Below, one piece after another: positions 34,317 to 42,416 of a stretch of DNA of 64,000 bases (positions within the stretch are counted from its first letter, which is position 1; each line of letters begins with the position of its first letter). Source of the stretch: Chryseobacterium ginsenosidimutans (lineage in GTDB: Bacteria > Bacteroidota > Bacteroidia > Flavobacteriales > Weeksellaceae); the NCBI RefSeq assembly GCF_030823405.1, contig NZ_JAUSXC010000001.1:434001-498000 (forward strand), written 5' to 3'. The translations under genes were made by a program, and so were the position numbers. The notes under the pieces were generated by a model that was not told the origin of the DNA, ran no database searches, and saw nothing but the letters and a program-made list of their open reading frames with translations.

Positions 34317-36845
34317 ATGTCAATTAACAACTCCAAATACTATTCTCTTTTTTTATTTCTCTTTTTTGCCGGTTTAGTTTACGCACAAAATTCTGCAAAC
34401 GGCAGAATCGTAGACGCAAAAACAAATAAAGAAATCAGCGGTGTTGATGTATTCATCAATGAAAATAGCAAACCTGCTTTAACGACGACTTCCGGGAACT
34501 TTATGGTTCAGTCCGACAGTATCATTTATAAATTAAAATTTTTAAGAAAAAGCTATTCATTAGAAAGCGTAGATGTTACTCCCGAAAATTCAACAAATAT
34601 ATTTGTGAAGCTGTCGCAGGAAAAAGTCGGCAATATTCAGGAGGTTGTGATCCATAACGAAAAGCCCAAATACAAAAATAAAAAGGAAAATCCTGCTTAC
34701 GCAATTATGCAGGAAGTATGGAAGAGAAAAAGAAATAACGGATTAGACAAATTTGACACCTACACTTACAAAGAATACGAGAAAATTCAGTTTGATGCCA
34801 ATAATCTTGACAGCGCATTTATGAAGAAAAAAATCTTTAATAAACTTGAATTTATTTTTGATTATAAAGATTCTACAGCAAGCGGAAAAATTGGTCTCCC
34901 TGTTTTCTTAAATGAAGCCGTCTATGAAAATTACGGTGAAAATAAACCTTCAAAAAAAACAAAAAGACTTTTAGTTGCTCAAAAAACATCAGGTTTTCAG
35001 GATAACCAGATTATTACTTTAACAGCAAAAAATCTTTATCGTGATATCAATATTTACGACAATACCTTAAATTACTTTGATATCGGATTTCCGAGTCCGG
35101 TTGGAGAGACCGGGTTTAGTACTTATGATTACAATTTAGTTGATACCATTTCCGTACGCGGAGAAAGAGCTTTTAAAATAAGATATCAGCCGAGAAGAAC
35201 CGAAGTTCTGGCCTTTCAGGGTTATCTTTTTATCGATACCGACAGTTACGCTGTATTAGGAGCAACTTTGAAATCAACACAAAAAATCAATGTCAATTTC
35301 ATTAATGGAATTTCAACAGAACTGGAATATGATAATCCTGATGAAAGCACTTTTTTACCCAGAAAATTCGTTACAGAAATAGAAATGACTCCGTTTTCTA
35401 AAAAGAAAACATCAAAAAGTATTATTGCTAAAAGGTCTGTTGATTATTCAGAATACCAATTCAACAAACCTTTAGAAGATAAAGTCTTTAAAAGAACAGA
35501 AGCAGAATATGATGAGAAATTCGTAGATAAAGATGATGCTTATTGGCTAAAAGCAAGGCCGGATTCACTATCAAAAAGCGAACAGGGAATTTATGATATG
35601 CTCGATAAACTTCAGCAGACTCCAAAATTCAACAGAATCGTAAAACTATACGAAACTTTGGGTTCAGGTTATTACAATGTGAAGAAATTAGGCATTGATA
35701 TAGGCCCTATCTTCTCTATTTACGGCAAAAATGAAATAGAAGGCGACAGAATAAGATTGGGAGCAAGAACATATTTTACAAGAAATGACCCTTGGAGAGT
35801 TCAGTTTTACACCGCCTACGGTTTTAAAGATCATCAGGTAAAATATGGTGCAGAAGGAAGGTTCATGTTTAACAGAGTCAACCGATTTACCCTCGGTGCA
35901 GGAACAAGAAGAGACATCTTACAGTTGGGGGTTCAACTGACGAATGACGACGGAATTATGGCAAGAACATTTGCTTCGTCAACACTCTTTGCGAGAGGAG
36001 AAAACGCTTCATTAAGTTCTGTAAATCAAACCAATGTATTCACATCCATCGAGCCATGGAAAAACTTCCAGATCAGACTGGACGGGACAATGCAAAGTAT
36101 AAGCTCTGCCAATCCTGATGGATTTAACCTGATGTATTATAAAAACGGAGCGTTAAGAAAAACTACGAATGATTCTCACTTTACTCTTAGTTTAATTGCA
36201 AGACCGGGTGCAAAATTCTCACAAACCGGAATCGACAGATACGAACACGGAACACTAGCTCCGACAATTGTTTTAAAATACACAAGAGGTGTTGAAGGAA
36301 TATTCGGCTCAGATTTTAACTACAATAAACTACAGTTTATGTTCTATAAACCTGTGTTAATCGGAAGTTGGGGTAAAACATTAATCAGCTTTGAGGCCGG
36401 AAAAAACTTTAATACCGTTCCTTTGGCATTGCAGAATGTAATCCCCGGAAACCAGTCTTACAGCTTAGCACAGAATACTTTTGCTCAGCTTAATTATTAT
36501 GAATTTGTCGCCGACACTTATACAACACTTCATTTGGAGCATCATTTTAACGGCAAAATACTTTCTTACATCCCTTTGATTAAGAAATTAAAGTTAAGAG
36601 AAATTGCATTCATCAGAGGAGCTTACGGAACTTTAAGCGATGCTTCGAAAGCCATCAACGTAGAAGGATTCAAATATTCTGCACCGAGCGAACATATCTA
36701 TTACGAATATGGCGTTGGAATTGAAAATATTGGCTTCGGAAATCTTAGAATTTTCAGAGTAGACTTCAACTGGCGAGGGAATTATCTCGATCGACCTGAC
36801 ATTTCAACTTTTGGGATCAAAGCAGGATTCCAATTTGGATTTTAA
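34317..36845 (+). CDS. DUF5686 outer-membrane protein with carboxypeptidase-like regulatory domain
   Basis: An 842-residue exported protein. The signal peptide ends near VYAQ. A carboxypeptidase-D-like regulatory domain follows (SANGRIVDAKTNKEISGVDV, about residues 28-110), then the DUF5686 region (NPAYAIMQEVWKRKRNNGLD, about 130 on). The second half is strand-rich and ends in GIKAGFQFGF with terminal Phe, as outer-membrane barrels do. Substrate is unknown. The ATG at 34317 is preferred over a TTG five codons upstream. The large size is normal for the family. Confidence 0.88.
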   Translation: MSINNSKYYSLFLFLFFAGLVYAQNSANGRIVDAKTNKEISGVDVFINENSKPALTTTSGNFMVQSDSIIYKLKFLRKSYSLESVDVTPENSTNIFVKLSQEKVGNIQEVVIHNEKPKYKNKKENPAYAIMQEVWKRKRNNGLDKFDTYTYKEYEKIQFDANNLDSAFMKKKIFNKLEFIFDYKDSTASGKIGLPVFLNEAVYENYGENKPSKKTKRLLVAQKTSGFQDNQIITLTAKNLYRDINIYDNTLNYFDIGFPSPVGETGFSTYDYNLVDTISVRGERAFKIRYQPRRTEVLAFQGYLFIDTDSYAVLGATLKSTQKINVNFINGISTELEYDNPDESTFLPRKFVTEIEMTPFSKKKTSKSIIAKRSVDYSEYQFNKPLEDKVFKRTEAEYDEKFVDKDDAYWLKARPDSLSKSEQGIYDMLDKLQQTPKFNRIVKLYETLGSGYYNVKKLGIDIGPIFSIYGKNEIEGDRIRLGARTYFTRNDPWRVQFYTAYGFKDHQVKYGAEGRFMFNRVNRFTLGAGTRRDILQLGVQLTNDDGIMARTFASSTLFARGENASLSSVNQTNVFTSIEPWKNFQIRLDGTMQSISSANPDGFNLMYYKNGALRKTTNDSHFTLSLIARPGAKFSQTGIDRYEHGTLAPTIVLKYTRGVEGIFGSDFNYNKLQFMFYKPVLIGSWGKTLISFEAGKNFNTVPLALQNVIPGNQSYSLAQNTFAQLNYYEFVADTYTTLHLEHHFNGKILSYIPLIKKLKLREIAFIRGAYGTLSDASKAINVEGFKYSAPSEHIYYEYGVGIENIGFGNLRIFRVDFNWRGNYLDRPDISTFGIKAGFQFGF

Positions 36846-36848
36846 AAT

Positions 36849-36880
36849 AAAAATCTCCTTCAATGTGAAGGAGATTTTTT
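36849..36880. terminator. bidirectional terminator
   Basis: AAAAATCTCCTTC / GAAGGAGATTTTT with a 5-nt loop and T runs in both directions. It separates the DUF5686 gene from the convergent Gly-Gly-leader gene. Confidence 0.85.
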
Positions 36881-36882
36881 AT

Positions 36883-37068
36883 TTATGACTCAGCAGGATA
36901 ATCTTTGCAACCGTTACAGTGGGCTACAATATAGACAATATTACATGGTGGTCTTTCGCCTTCCGGAATACTGCAGTAAATATTACATGGCAGACATTCT
37001 TTTACCGGAGCAATTCCTCCCATTACATTTTTAAGTTCTTCCCTTTTGATTTTCTTTAAATTTTTCAT
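36883..37068 (-). CDS. Gly-Gly-leader bacteriocin-like peptide, six Cys
   Basis: A 61-residue precursor. The leader MKNLKKIKREELKNVMGG ends in Gly-Gly (17-18), the cleavage site of peptidase-containing ABC exporters. The 43-residue core has six Cys (ECLPC, YC, PPC, HC, GC) and would be exported as a disulfide-rich or modified peptide. No exporter or modification enzyme is near. Biological role is unknown: antimicrobial activity is a guess from the leader type. Its 5' leader is shared with the next peptide gene. Confidence 0.75.
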   Translation of the reverse strand: MKNLKKIKREELKNVMGGIAPVKECLPCNIYCSIPEGERPPCNIVYIVAHCNGCKDYPAES

Positions 37069-37086
37069 AATACTTTGGTTTGGTTT

Positions 37087-37134
37087 ACGCCTACTCTATT
37101 TTGCTTTCGGCAATCGCAATTGATTTATTGTTTG
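37087..37134 (-). promoter_or_regulatory. conserved 5' leader element, copy 1
   Basis: Upstream of the first peptide gene, the minus-strand segment ending in AAAATAGAGTAGGCGT is closely similar over about 48 bases to 37419-37470 before the second gene. A TATTTTTG -7 box (TAnnTTTG) lies just upstream, so the element would be transcribed. Confidence 0.5.
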
Positions 37135-37185
37135 GTAATTAACAAAAATAAAAATTTCTTTCAATAATGAATAATAATAAAAATA

Positions 37186-37203
37186 CCTCCTAAAAATAGG
37201 AGG
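37186..37203 (-). terminator. terminator after the second peptide gene
   Basis: CCTCCTA / TAGGAGG with a 4-nt loop. On the minus strand it is followed by TATTTTTATTATTATT. Confidence 0.75.
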
Positions 37204-37230
37204 CATATAGTAAGTATAATATTAATATTT

Positions 37231-37398
37231 TTAGCAATCACATGGCATAACATCAAGAACCGCATTTAAGCAATGTACTTTTTGCCATGCAGACCAAGTA
37301 CACCATTCTGTACACCAGCTTGCCAGAGGAGGACATTTTTCAGCACCTCCATTAATGTTTTTTAAATTCTTCTTTGTCAATTTTTTTAAATTTTTCAT
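37231..37398 (-). CDS. Gly-Gly-leader bacteriocin-like peptide, six Cys (second copy)
   Basis: A 55-residue precursor. Leader MKNLKKLTKKNLKNINGG with Gly17-Gly18. The 37-residue core has six Cys (22, 29, 33, 43, 53, 55) and four Trp, and ends CDC. It is homologous to the 61-residue precursor in the leader but not in the core, as expected for fast-diverging secreted peptides. It has its own terminator and the shared 5' leader, so the two genes are separate transcription units from a duplication. Confidence 0.75.
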   Translation of the reverse strand: MKNLKKLTKKNLKNINGGAEKCPPLASWCTEWCTWSAWQKVHCLNAVLDVMPCDC

Positions 37399-37418
37399 AA
37401 ATATTTCGTTTTAATTTG

Positions 37419-37470
37419 ACGCCTACTCTATTTGCTTTTCGGCTTCCGCAAATGATTTGTTATTTGATTG
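37419..37470 (-). promoter_or_regulatory. conserved 5' leader element, copy 2
   Basis: The minus strand has CGGAAGCCGAAAAGC and then AAATAGAGTAGGCGTC, aligning with copy 1 at 37087-37134 with few gaps. The -7-like TATATTTG lies just upstream (minus strand, about 37485-37492). Confidence 0.5.
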
Positions 37471-37552
37471 TTACCAAATATATAAATATTTCACTTAAAT
37501 TAGAATAATTATGAAACTTTTTAACTTTTTTAACAATAATTAAAAGCACAAA

Positions 37553-37580
37553 AAAACCTCAACAAAAATGTTGAGGTTTT
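37553..37580 (-). terminator. terminator after rpmA
   Basis: AAAACCTCAACA / TGTTGAGGTTTT, 12-bp perfect stem with a 4-nt loop, followed by T residues on the minus strand. Confidence 0.85.
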
Positions 37581-37603
37581 AATTTTTATAAAACGCTTAA
37601 AAA

Positions 37604-37861
37604 TTATGCGTTTGGTTCTACAGATACGAAAGATCTGTTGTTTGCTTTCTTTCTGAAAACTACTTTCCCGTCTACTAGAGCAAACAAAGTGTGATCTTTA
37701 CCCATTCCCACGTTAGTACCTGGGTGGTGTTGCGTACCTCTTTGTCTGATAATAATGTTTCCGGCAATAGCTTCTTGTCCTCCGAAGATCTTCACACCTA
37801 ACCTTTTAGAGTGAGATTCTCTACCGTTCTTGGAACTACCGACTCCTTTCTTGTGTGCCAT
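37604..37861 (-). CDS. rpmA: 50S ribosomal protein L27
   Basis: An 85-residue protein beginning [20 protein letters not shown], with [20 protein letters not shown], the L27 signature. It reaches toward the peptidyl transferase centre with its N-terminus. It starts 12 bases after rplU and shares its promoter. Confidence 0.97.
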   Translation of the reverse strand: MAHKKGVGSSKNGRESHSKRLGVKIFGGQEAIAGNIIIRQRGTQHHPGTNVGMGKDHTLFALVDGKVVFRKKANNRSFVSVEPNA

Positions 37862-37873
37862 TTTATTAGTGGA

Positions 37874-38449
37874 TTATTTATTTAACGCTTTAAAAGTATC
37901 AATGTTCTTTACGATAGCAGCATCTAATTCTGCATGAGTAAGAACTGTCTTTTCTAATTCAACTTTAACTGCTTTACCTAAAGTAATTAAAGTTTCTCTG
38001 TTTTCTTTAGACTGAGATAAGTTGTTTTTCTTTAAGTGATAGTTCAACTCGTGATCTTCACCGAAGTTAACAGTTTCGTTGTCTGAAAGAATTTCTGCTT
38101 TAGCAGTTTCTTTTTTAGCAGCTTTCTTTGGAGCTCCTTCAAAACCTGTGATACCAGTGATCTGAATTTGAGTTAAAGATTGTCTGTGACCATTTTTTAC
38201 TTGGTAACCTTTTCTTCTTTTCTTTTTGAAAACGATTACTTTATCAGCTTTTAGGTGGTCAAGAATCTCTGCTTCCACAGTGATTCCGCTTACAGCTGGG
38301 GCGCCTACAGTGATTGCTCCGTTTACAGTAAGAAGTACTTTATCGAAAGAAACTTTTCCTCCTTTGTCTCCTTTTAAACGGTTCACAAACAACTTCTGGT
38401 CTTGCTCAACTTTGTATTGAAGCCCTGCTATTTCTACAATTGCAAACAT
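37874..38449 (-). CDS. rplU: 50S ribosomal protein L21 with C-terminal extension
   Basis: A 191-residue protein. The L21 core occupies residues 1-102 (FAIVEIAGLQYKVEQDQ, KADKVIVFKKKRRKGYQVKN, RQSLTQIQITGI). The usual L21 is about 103 residues, so this one carries about 89 extra C-terminal residues: a Lys/Ala-rich linker and a helical module ending DAAIVKNIDTFKALNK. Extensions of this kind occur in Bacteroidota. It is followed by rpmA in the standard order. Confidence 0.96.
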   Translation of the reverse strand: MFAIVEIAGLQYKVEQDQKLFVNRLKGDKGGKVSFDKVLLTVNGAITVGAPAVSGITVEAEILDHLKADKVIVFKKKRRKGYQVKNGHRQSLTQIQITGITGFEGAPKKAAKKETAKAEILSDNETVNFGEDHELNYHLKKNNLSQSKENRETLITLGKAVKVELEKTVLTHAELDAAIVKNIDTFKALNK

Positions 38450-38479
38450 TGTTTATAAATTTTTAGTTATTTCGAGGTG

Positions 38480-38512
38480 CAAATATAAGAATTATTTCTA
38501 AATAGCTTACAA
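38480..38512 (-). promoter_or_regulatory. promoter of rplU-rpmA
   Basis: On the minus strand: TTG (38510-38512), 22-bp spacer, TATATTTG (38480-38487), about 30 bases before the rplU start codon. Confidence 0.6.
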
Positions 38513-38630
38513 TCAAACCTATCTTTTTTTATCATTAAAATTTTAACTATGTTCTGAATAATTTTTCACAATAAAGTGATAACAATTTCCGTTTAAATTA
38601 ATAACTTCGTTTACACCAAAATTATTTAAT

Positions 38631-39506
38631 ATGAAAAGAAACTTTAATTTCCGCATACTTGCGGGAGCATTTGCTGCACTTCTATTGTCAGCATGTAACA
38701 ATGACACTCTGGAAACCCCTGTGCAACCAGAACAACAGACAGAAAACCTAAAAATTGACCAGCCAAACGAGCTTGAAAAAGTATGTTATTATGTAGATCA
38801 GTACTGGAGCTCTTCGTCTGTTTTGGCTACTTCTCTACAAAATTCTACCGACACCAATTTTATGAATTCTCAAATGACCAAAATTGCAACCATGTGGGGA
38901 AGAAGCAATCCTACGTTGAGATTCGTGAATGATCCTTCGAATTTTAATTCAACTTACAACGCAATTTCTTATTCAACAGGGAAAATATACTATGGTTATG
39001 CTATCTATTATGATGCAAAATCAAAAGGCGGAGACATTGTCAATGCAATGATCTTAGCCCACGAATACGGTCATCAACTGCAATATATCTTCGGATTGCC
39101 TTCCGTGAGCGAATCTACGGCAAGACCAAATGAATTAGAAGCCGATGGTTTTGCAGGATATTATTTAAGAAGACCAAATGGATACAATCAAACAAGTTTT
39201 GCGCAGATTGCCGCTGCATATGAATTTGCTCAAAGCATCGGAGATTATCAGACAACCAGTCCGGGACATCACGGAACGCCTCCACAAAGAAGATCTGCGG
39301 TTCGTCTTGGATTCCTTTTGGGGCAATACAGCCTTTCTGCTGCTGACTTTGATTATAATTTCTTCTATTATTATCAGGGAGTTTTAAATGGAACTTACAA
39401 AATGGGGAAAAACAGCCAGAATCCTGAAATTGATGCTTACATGAGTCAATACATCGACGAATTGAGAAAAATCCAGAACGGAGAAATTTCTGCAGAAGAA
39501 TTTTAA
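38631..39506 (+). CDS. zinc metallopeptidase lipoprotein
   Basis: A 291-residue protein with a lipoprotein signal (LLLSAC, Cys22). The zinc site reads HEYGH (His144, Glu145, His148), and the third ligand is in NELEADGFAG (about 168-173), as in the putative neutral zinc metallopeptidase family. It is probably anchored to an envelope membrane, with unknown substrate. It stands alone with its own terminator. Confidence 0.85.
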   Translation: MKRNFNFRILAGAFAALLLSACNNDTLETPVQPEQQTENLKIDQPNELEKVCYYVDQYWSSSSVLATSLQNSTDTNFMNSQMTKIATMWGRSNPTLRFVNDPSNFNSTYNAISYSTGKIYYGYAIYYDAKSKGGDIVNAMILAHEYGHQLQYIFGLPSVSESTARPNELEADGFAGYYLRRPNGYNQTSFAQIAAAYEFAQSIGDYQTTSPGHHGTPPQRRSAVRLGFLLGQYSLSAADFDYNFFYYYQGVLNGTYKMGKNSQNPEIDAYMSQYIDELRKIQNGEISAEEF

Positions 39507-39549
39507 AGATATTAAATAAACATTCATTTTTGATATATCTTTTCTCAAG

Positions 39550-39579
39550 AAAGAGGTAAGGCACGATCTTACCTCTTTT
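39550..39579 (+). terminator. terminator after the metallopeptidase gene
   Basis: AAAGAGGTAAG / CTTACCTCTTT, 11-bp perfect stem, 7-nt loop, T-rich tail. Confidence 0.85.
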
Positions 39580-39635
39580 TCTTTATCCGAAATATTCATA
39601 AAGTTTATTTACTTTTGAAATATCATATCTAAAAA

Positions 39636-40724
39636 ATGAACAGAGACCTTTATATTGATTTTGCAAAAGGAGTTGCGACGCTTTCAATTGTATTTATTCA
39701 CACGGCTTTCTGGTCGGGACAGTTTTATATTCCGGCTGAGATAAGAGTATTTTCTCTGGTTTTCGATGTTGCTTTATTTTATGCCCTAAGCGGAATTACT
39801 TCTGGCGCAAATATTGAAAAAACGCTTTACAGATTACTAAAATTACAGATAACCTACATGATTTTTGTAACTTTTTTATTCTTTTTAGATTACTTTTTTA
39901 AAGTTTTTGGTCTCACTTTTTTCTCTTTAGAATGGCTGCAGAGTTTTTATTCGACATTTGGATCAAAATATGCTACAACTAATGTTTCTACAGTTCCGCA
40001 ATGGCAGAATCTCGGGAATTGGTATCTTCACCAATACACCAATGCAGATACATTCCCGGTGGTAATGGGAAGTTTCTGGTATCTGAAAGTTTATTACATT
40101 TTGACAGTATTCGGAGTTTTAATTTTGAGGTTCTTTCCGAAACATATCAATTGGTTTATTGGGCTTTGTATTGCTTTAACTTTAATATTCAATATTTTCC
40201 CTGAAATTTATCCTGCAGGACAAGTTGGTTATGTTGCTTTTTACATGACCGTTTTCTTAGTTGGCAATAAAATGAAAGGAAAAACCATTCCTGTGAAGAT
40301 AATCCCTGTGCTTTACGGAATCGTTGCTGCTGCCTTAGTCTGGATGTTCTGGTTCTATGGAAGCGAAATTTTCTACAAAATCAATAAAAATAAATTCCCC
40401 CCGAAAATTCCCTATATAATTTGGAGCTCATTCTCTTTAGTTACCTTATTTATTTTCTATAACCGACTAAAGATCAAAAAAGAAAGCTTCATAACACATA
40501 TAGGAAAGAATGCCATATTTTTCTATTTCGCACAGGGAATAAGTTCTTCTTTAGTGTATTTTCTGGTTGTTCCTTTAAAAGAAAATATGACTTGGTGGGC
40601 TTTAATGATCTTAATTTATATTGTAAATATTATACTGGCCTTCATCATTTCGCTGGGATTGAAAAAGGTTGATAAGTTGGGTTGGAAAACTTTAGAGCTT
40701 TTAAGAATAAAAACAGCTTCTTAA
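39636..40724 (+). CDS. acyltransferase family 3 membrane protein
   Basis: A 362-residue polytopic protein with about ten transmembrane helices. It begins NRDLYIDFAKGVATLSIVFIH, with the invariant Asp-Phe and His of acyltransferase family 3, which O-acylates sugars or glycans at the membrane. The target (peptidoglycan, LPS or exopolysaccharide) cannot be read from the sequence. It stands alone, convergent with a small membrane protein gene. Confidence 0.85.
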   Translation: MNRDLYIDFAKGVATLSIVFIHTAFWSGQFYIPAEIRVFSLVFDVALFYALSGITSGANIEKTLYRLLKLQITYMIFVTFLFFLDYFFKVFGLTFFSLEWLQSFYSTFGSKYATTNVSTVPQWQNLGNWYLHQYTNADTFPVVMGSFWYLKVYYILTVFGVLILRFFPKHINWFIGLCIALTLIFNIFPEIYPAGQVGYVAFYMTVFLVGNKMKGKTIPVKIIPVLYGIVAAALVWMFWFYGSEIFYKINKNKFPPKIPYIIWSSFSLVTLFIFYNRLKIKKESFITHIGKNAIFFYFAQGISSSLVYFLVVPLKENMTWWALMILIYIVNIILAFIISLGLKKVDKLGWKTLELLRIKTAS

Positions 40725-40737
40725 AGCATTTAATATC

Positions 40738-40971
40738 TTATTTTTTTCCGCTTCTTGCAATTAAAGCAATAATAATGATTAGGAGAACTCCTCCACCAAT
40801 AAGATACATAGGATCGGTATACCATTCCGTAGTAGTTGTGGTAGTGGTTTTGTTTTCTTTGGTGACAACACCTTCTGCGTCCTGGGCAAAAGTAATAACA
40901 GATGCGAATATTGTGAACATCATTGCTAACAGATTATTCGCTTTACTTTTAAAATTTGTAATTGTTTCCAT
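40738..40971 (-). CDS. small exported single-pass membrane protein
   Basis: A 77-residue protein: signal peptide (LLAMMFTIFASVITFAQ), a short Thr-rich linker with seven consecutive Thr, a C-terminal transmembrane helix (MYLIGGGVLLIIIIALIA) and a basic end (RSGKK). No family is recognised. The open frame with signal and helix makes it a likely real gene. Confidence 0.6.
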   Translation of the reverse strand: METITNFKSKANNLLAMMFTIFASVITFAQDAEGVVTKENKTTTTTTTEWYTDPMYLIGGGVLLIIIIALIARSGKK

Positions 40972-41123
40972 TGTTTAGATTTTAATTATTTAAACAATAT
41001 CAAAAGAGAGACCATCTATTTCATCTATTTAAATGAAATCAAGAACTTTGAAGTAAATCTTATCCAAAATAAAACTTCTATCATATCGCAATTTATTTTA
41101 ATTTTACAGAAAATTTTTAAAAC

Positions 41124-41702
41124 ATGTTTAAGTTGAAACTTCCTACAGATCCAAGATGGGCAAATATTGCGGAAGGAAACATTCAGGAAATTTTGACCGA
41201 TCATGCATGGTGTGAGCAAAAAGCAGCAACCAACGCGATCAGCCTCATTATAATGCTCTCGGAATATCCCGAAATCGTTACTGAACTTCTTGCCATTGCG
41301 CAGGAAGAGCTTGATCATTTTAACCAGGTACATGAAATAATTAAGAAAAGAGGCTACACTTTCGGGAAAGCCAGAAAAGATGATTATGTAAATGAGCTTG
41401 CAAAATTTGTAATACAGGGAACCAGAGAGAAACTCATCATCGATAAATTACTTTTTGCAGCAATGATTGAAGCAAGAAGCTGTGAAAGATTTAAAGTATT
41501 GACAGAAAATATAAAAGACGAAGAATTAAAAACTTTTTATAAAGAATTAATGATTTCCGAAGCCAATCATTACACTACATTTATCGGTTTTGCAAGACAA
41601 ATGGGAGATGTAGAATCCGTAAATAAACGTTGGGAAGAGTGGCTGGAACATGAAGCAAAAGTCATTCAGTCTTACGGAAAAAGTGAAACCATTCACGGAT
41701 AA
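41124..41702 (+). CDS. miaE: tRNA-(ms2io6A)-hydroxylase MiaE
   Basis: A 192-residue diiron monooxygenase that hydroxylates the isopentenyl side chain of ms2i6A37. Ferritin-like ligands are seen as EELDHF, with EARSCERF and EANHYTTF further on. The N-terminus KLPTDPRWANIAEGN is typical of the family. MiaB, the preceding enzyme in the pathway, is encoded at 17269-18708. It is followed by a DUF502 gene after 12 bases. Confidence 0.93.
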   Translation: MFKLKLPTDPRWANIAEGNIQEILTDHAWCEQKAATNAISLIIMLSEYPEIVTELLAIAQEELDHFNQVHEIIKKRGYTFGKARKDDYVNELAKFVIQGTREKLIIDKLLFAAMIEARSCERFKVLTENIKDEELKTFYKELMISEANHYTTFIGFARQMGDVESVNKRWEEWLEHEAKVIQSYGKSETIHG

Positions 41703-41714
41703 AAAATAGCTGCA

Positions 41715-42332
41715 TTGAAAAAACTGACGTTTGAAAATATTGCCAATTTCTTCCTGAAAAATTTCTTTCAGGGATTAGTAATCATCGGCCCCATCGGGTT
41801 GACGGTTTTTGTTATTTGGTATGTCATTACTTCTATTGACAATATTATTCCGTCTGTGGCAAAGGAAATTCCGGGATTAGTTTTTATATCAATTATTTTA
41901 ATAACCGCACTTTTAGGATTTTTAGGAAATAAATTTGTTGTCGGAAGATTCTTTTTCGATACAATGGACAGTTTATTGGAAAAAACTCCTGGAGTAAAGC
42001 ACATTTATACGCCTACAAAAGACGTAATGTCATCATTCGTAGGAGATAAGAAAAAATTCAATGATCCGGTCTGGGTAAAGACCAATGAAAACCCCGAAAT
42101 CTGGAGAATCGGGTTTTTAACTCAAAAGGAAATGGCAGACGTTGAAAAACATAACTATGTAGCCGTATATCTTCCTCACTCCTACGCAATTTCCGGCTGG
42201 GTAATTGTGACCGAAGAAAAAAACATCAAGCCTGTTGTAGGTATGACAGCTGCTTCTGCAATGAAATTTGCGGTAAGTGGAGGTGTTGCAGGATTCCATT
42301 CTGATGAAAATATTTTCAAAGCACCTGAATAA
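41715..42332 (+). CDS. DUF502 family membrane protein, TTG start
   Basis: A 205-residue protein with two N-terminal transmembrane helices (LVIIGPIGLTVFVIWYVI, IPGLVFISIILITALLGFLG) and a soluble domain containing TPGVKHIYTPTKDVMSSFV, the DUF502 signature. Function unknown. The start is TTG at 41715: family members begin KKLTFENIANFFLKNFFQG, and no ATG is available in frame upstream. It is 12 bases downstream of miaE and likely co-transcribed. Confidence 0.88.
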   Translation: MKKLTFENIANFFLKNFFQGLVIIGPIGLTVFVIWYVITSIDNIIPSVAKEIPGLVFISIILITALLGFLGNKFVVGRFFFDTMDSLLEKTPGVKHIYTPTKDVMSSFVGDKKKFNDPVWVKTNENPEIWRIGFLTQKEMADVEKHNYVAVYLPHSYAISGWVIVTEEKNIKPVVGMTAASAMKFAVSGGVAGFHSDENIFKAPE

Positions 42333-42362
42333 CTCTTCTATCTGCTTTAACATACATGATGG

Positions 42363-42381
42363 ATTTGAATTTATTTCAAAT
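42363..42381. promoter_or_regulatory. small inverted repeat before the tryptophanase gene
   Basis: ATTTGAA / TTCAAAT with a 5-nt spacer, about 36 bases before the tnaA start. It could be an operator. No regulator is nearby. Confidence 0.3.
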
Positions 42382-42416
42382 AAATTTTTCTTTAAAACAA
42401 TCTAAATAATTAACTC

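Noticed and set aside
39115..39564. A 149-codon minus-strand open frame opposite the zinc metallopeptidase gene
   Set aside because: The plus-strand gene has a signal peptide and zinc motif. The minus-strand product looks random, and its start lies in the terminator.
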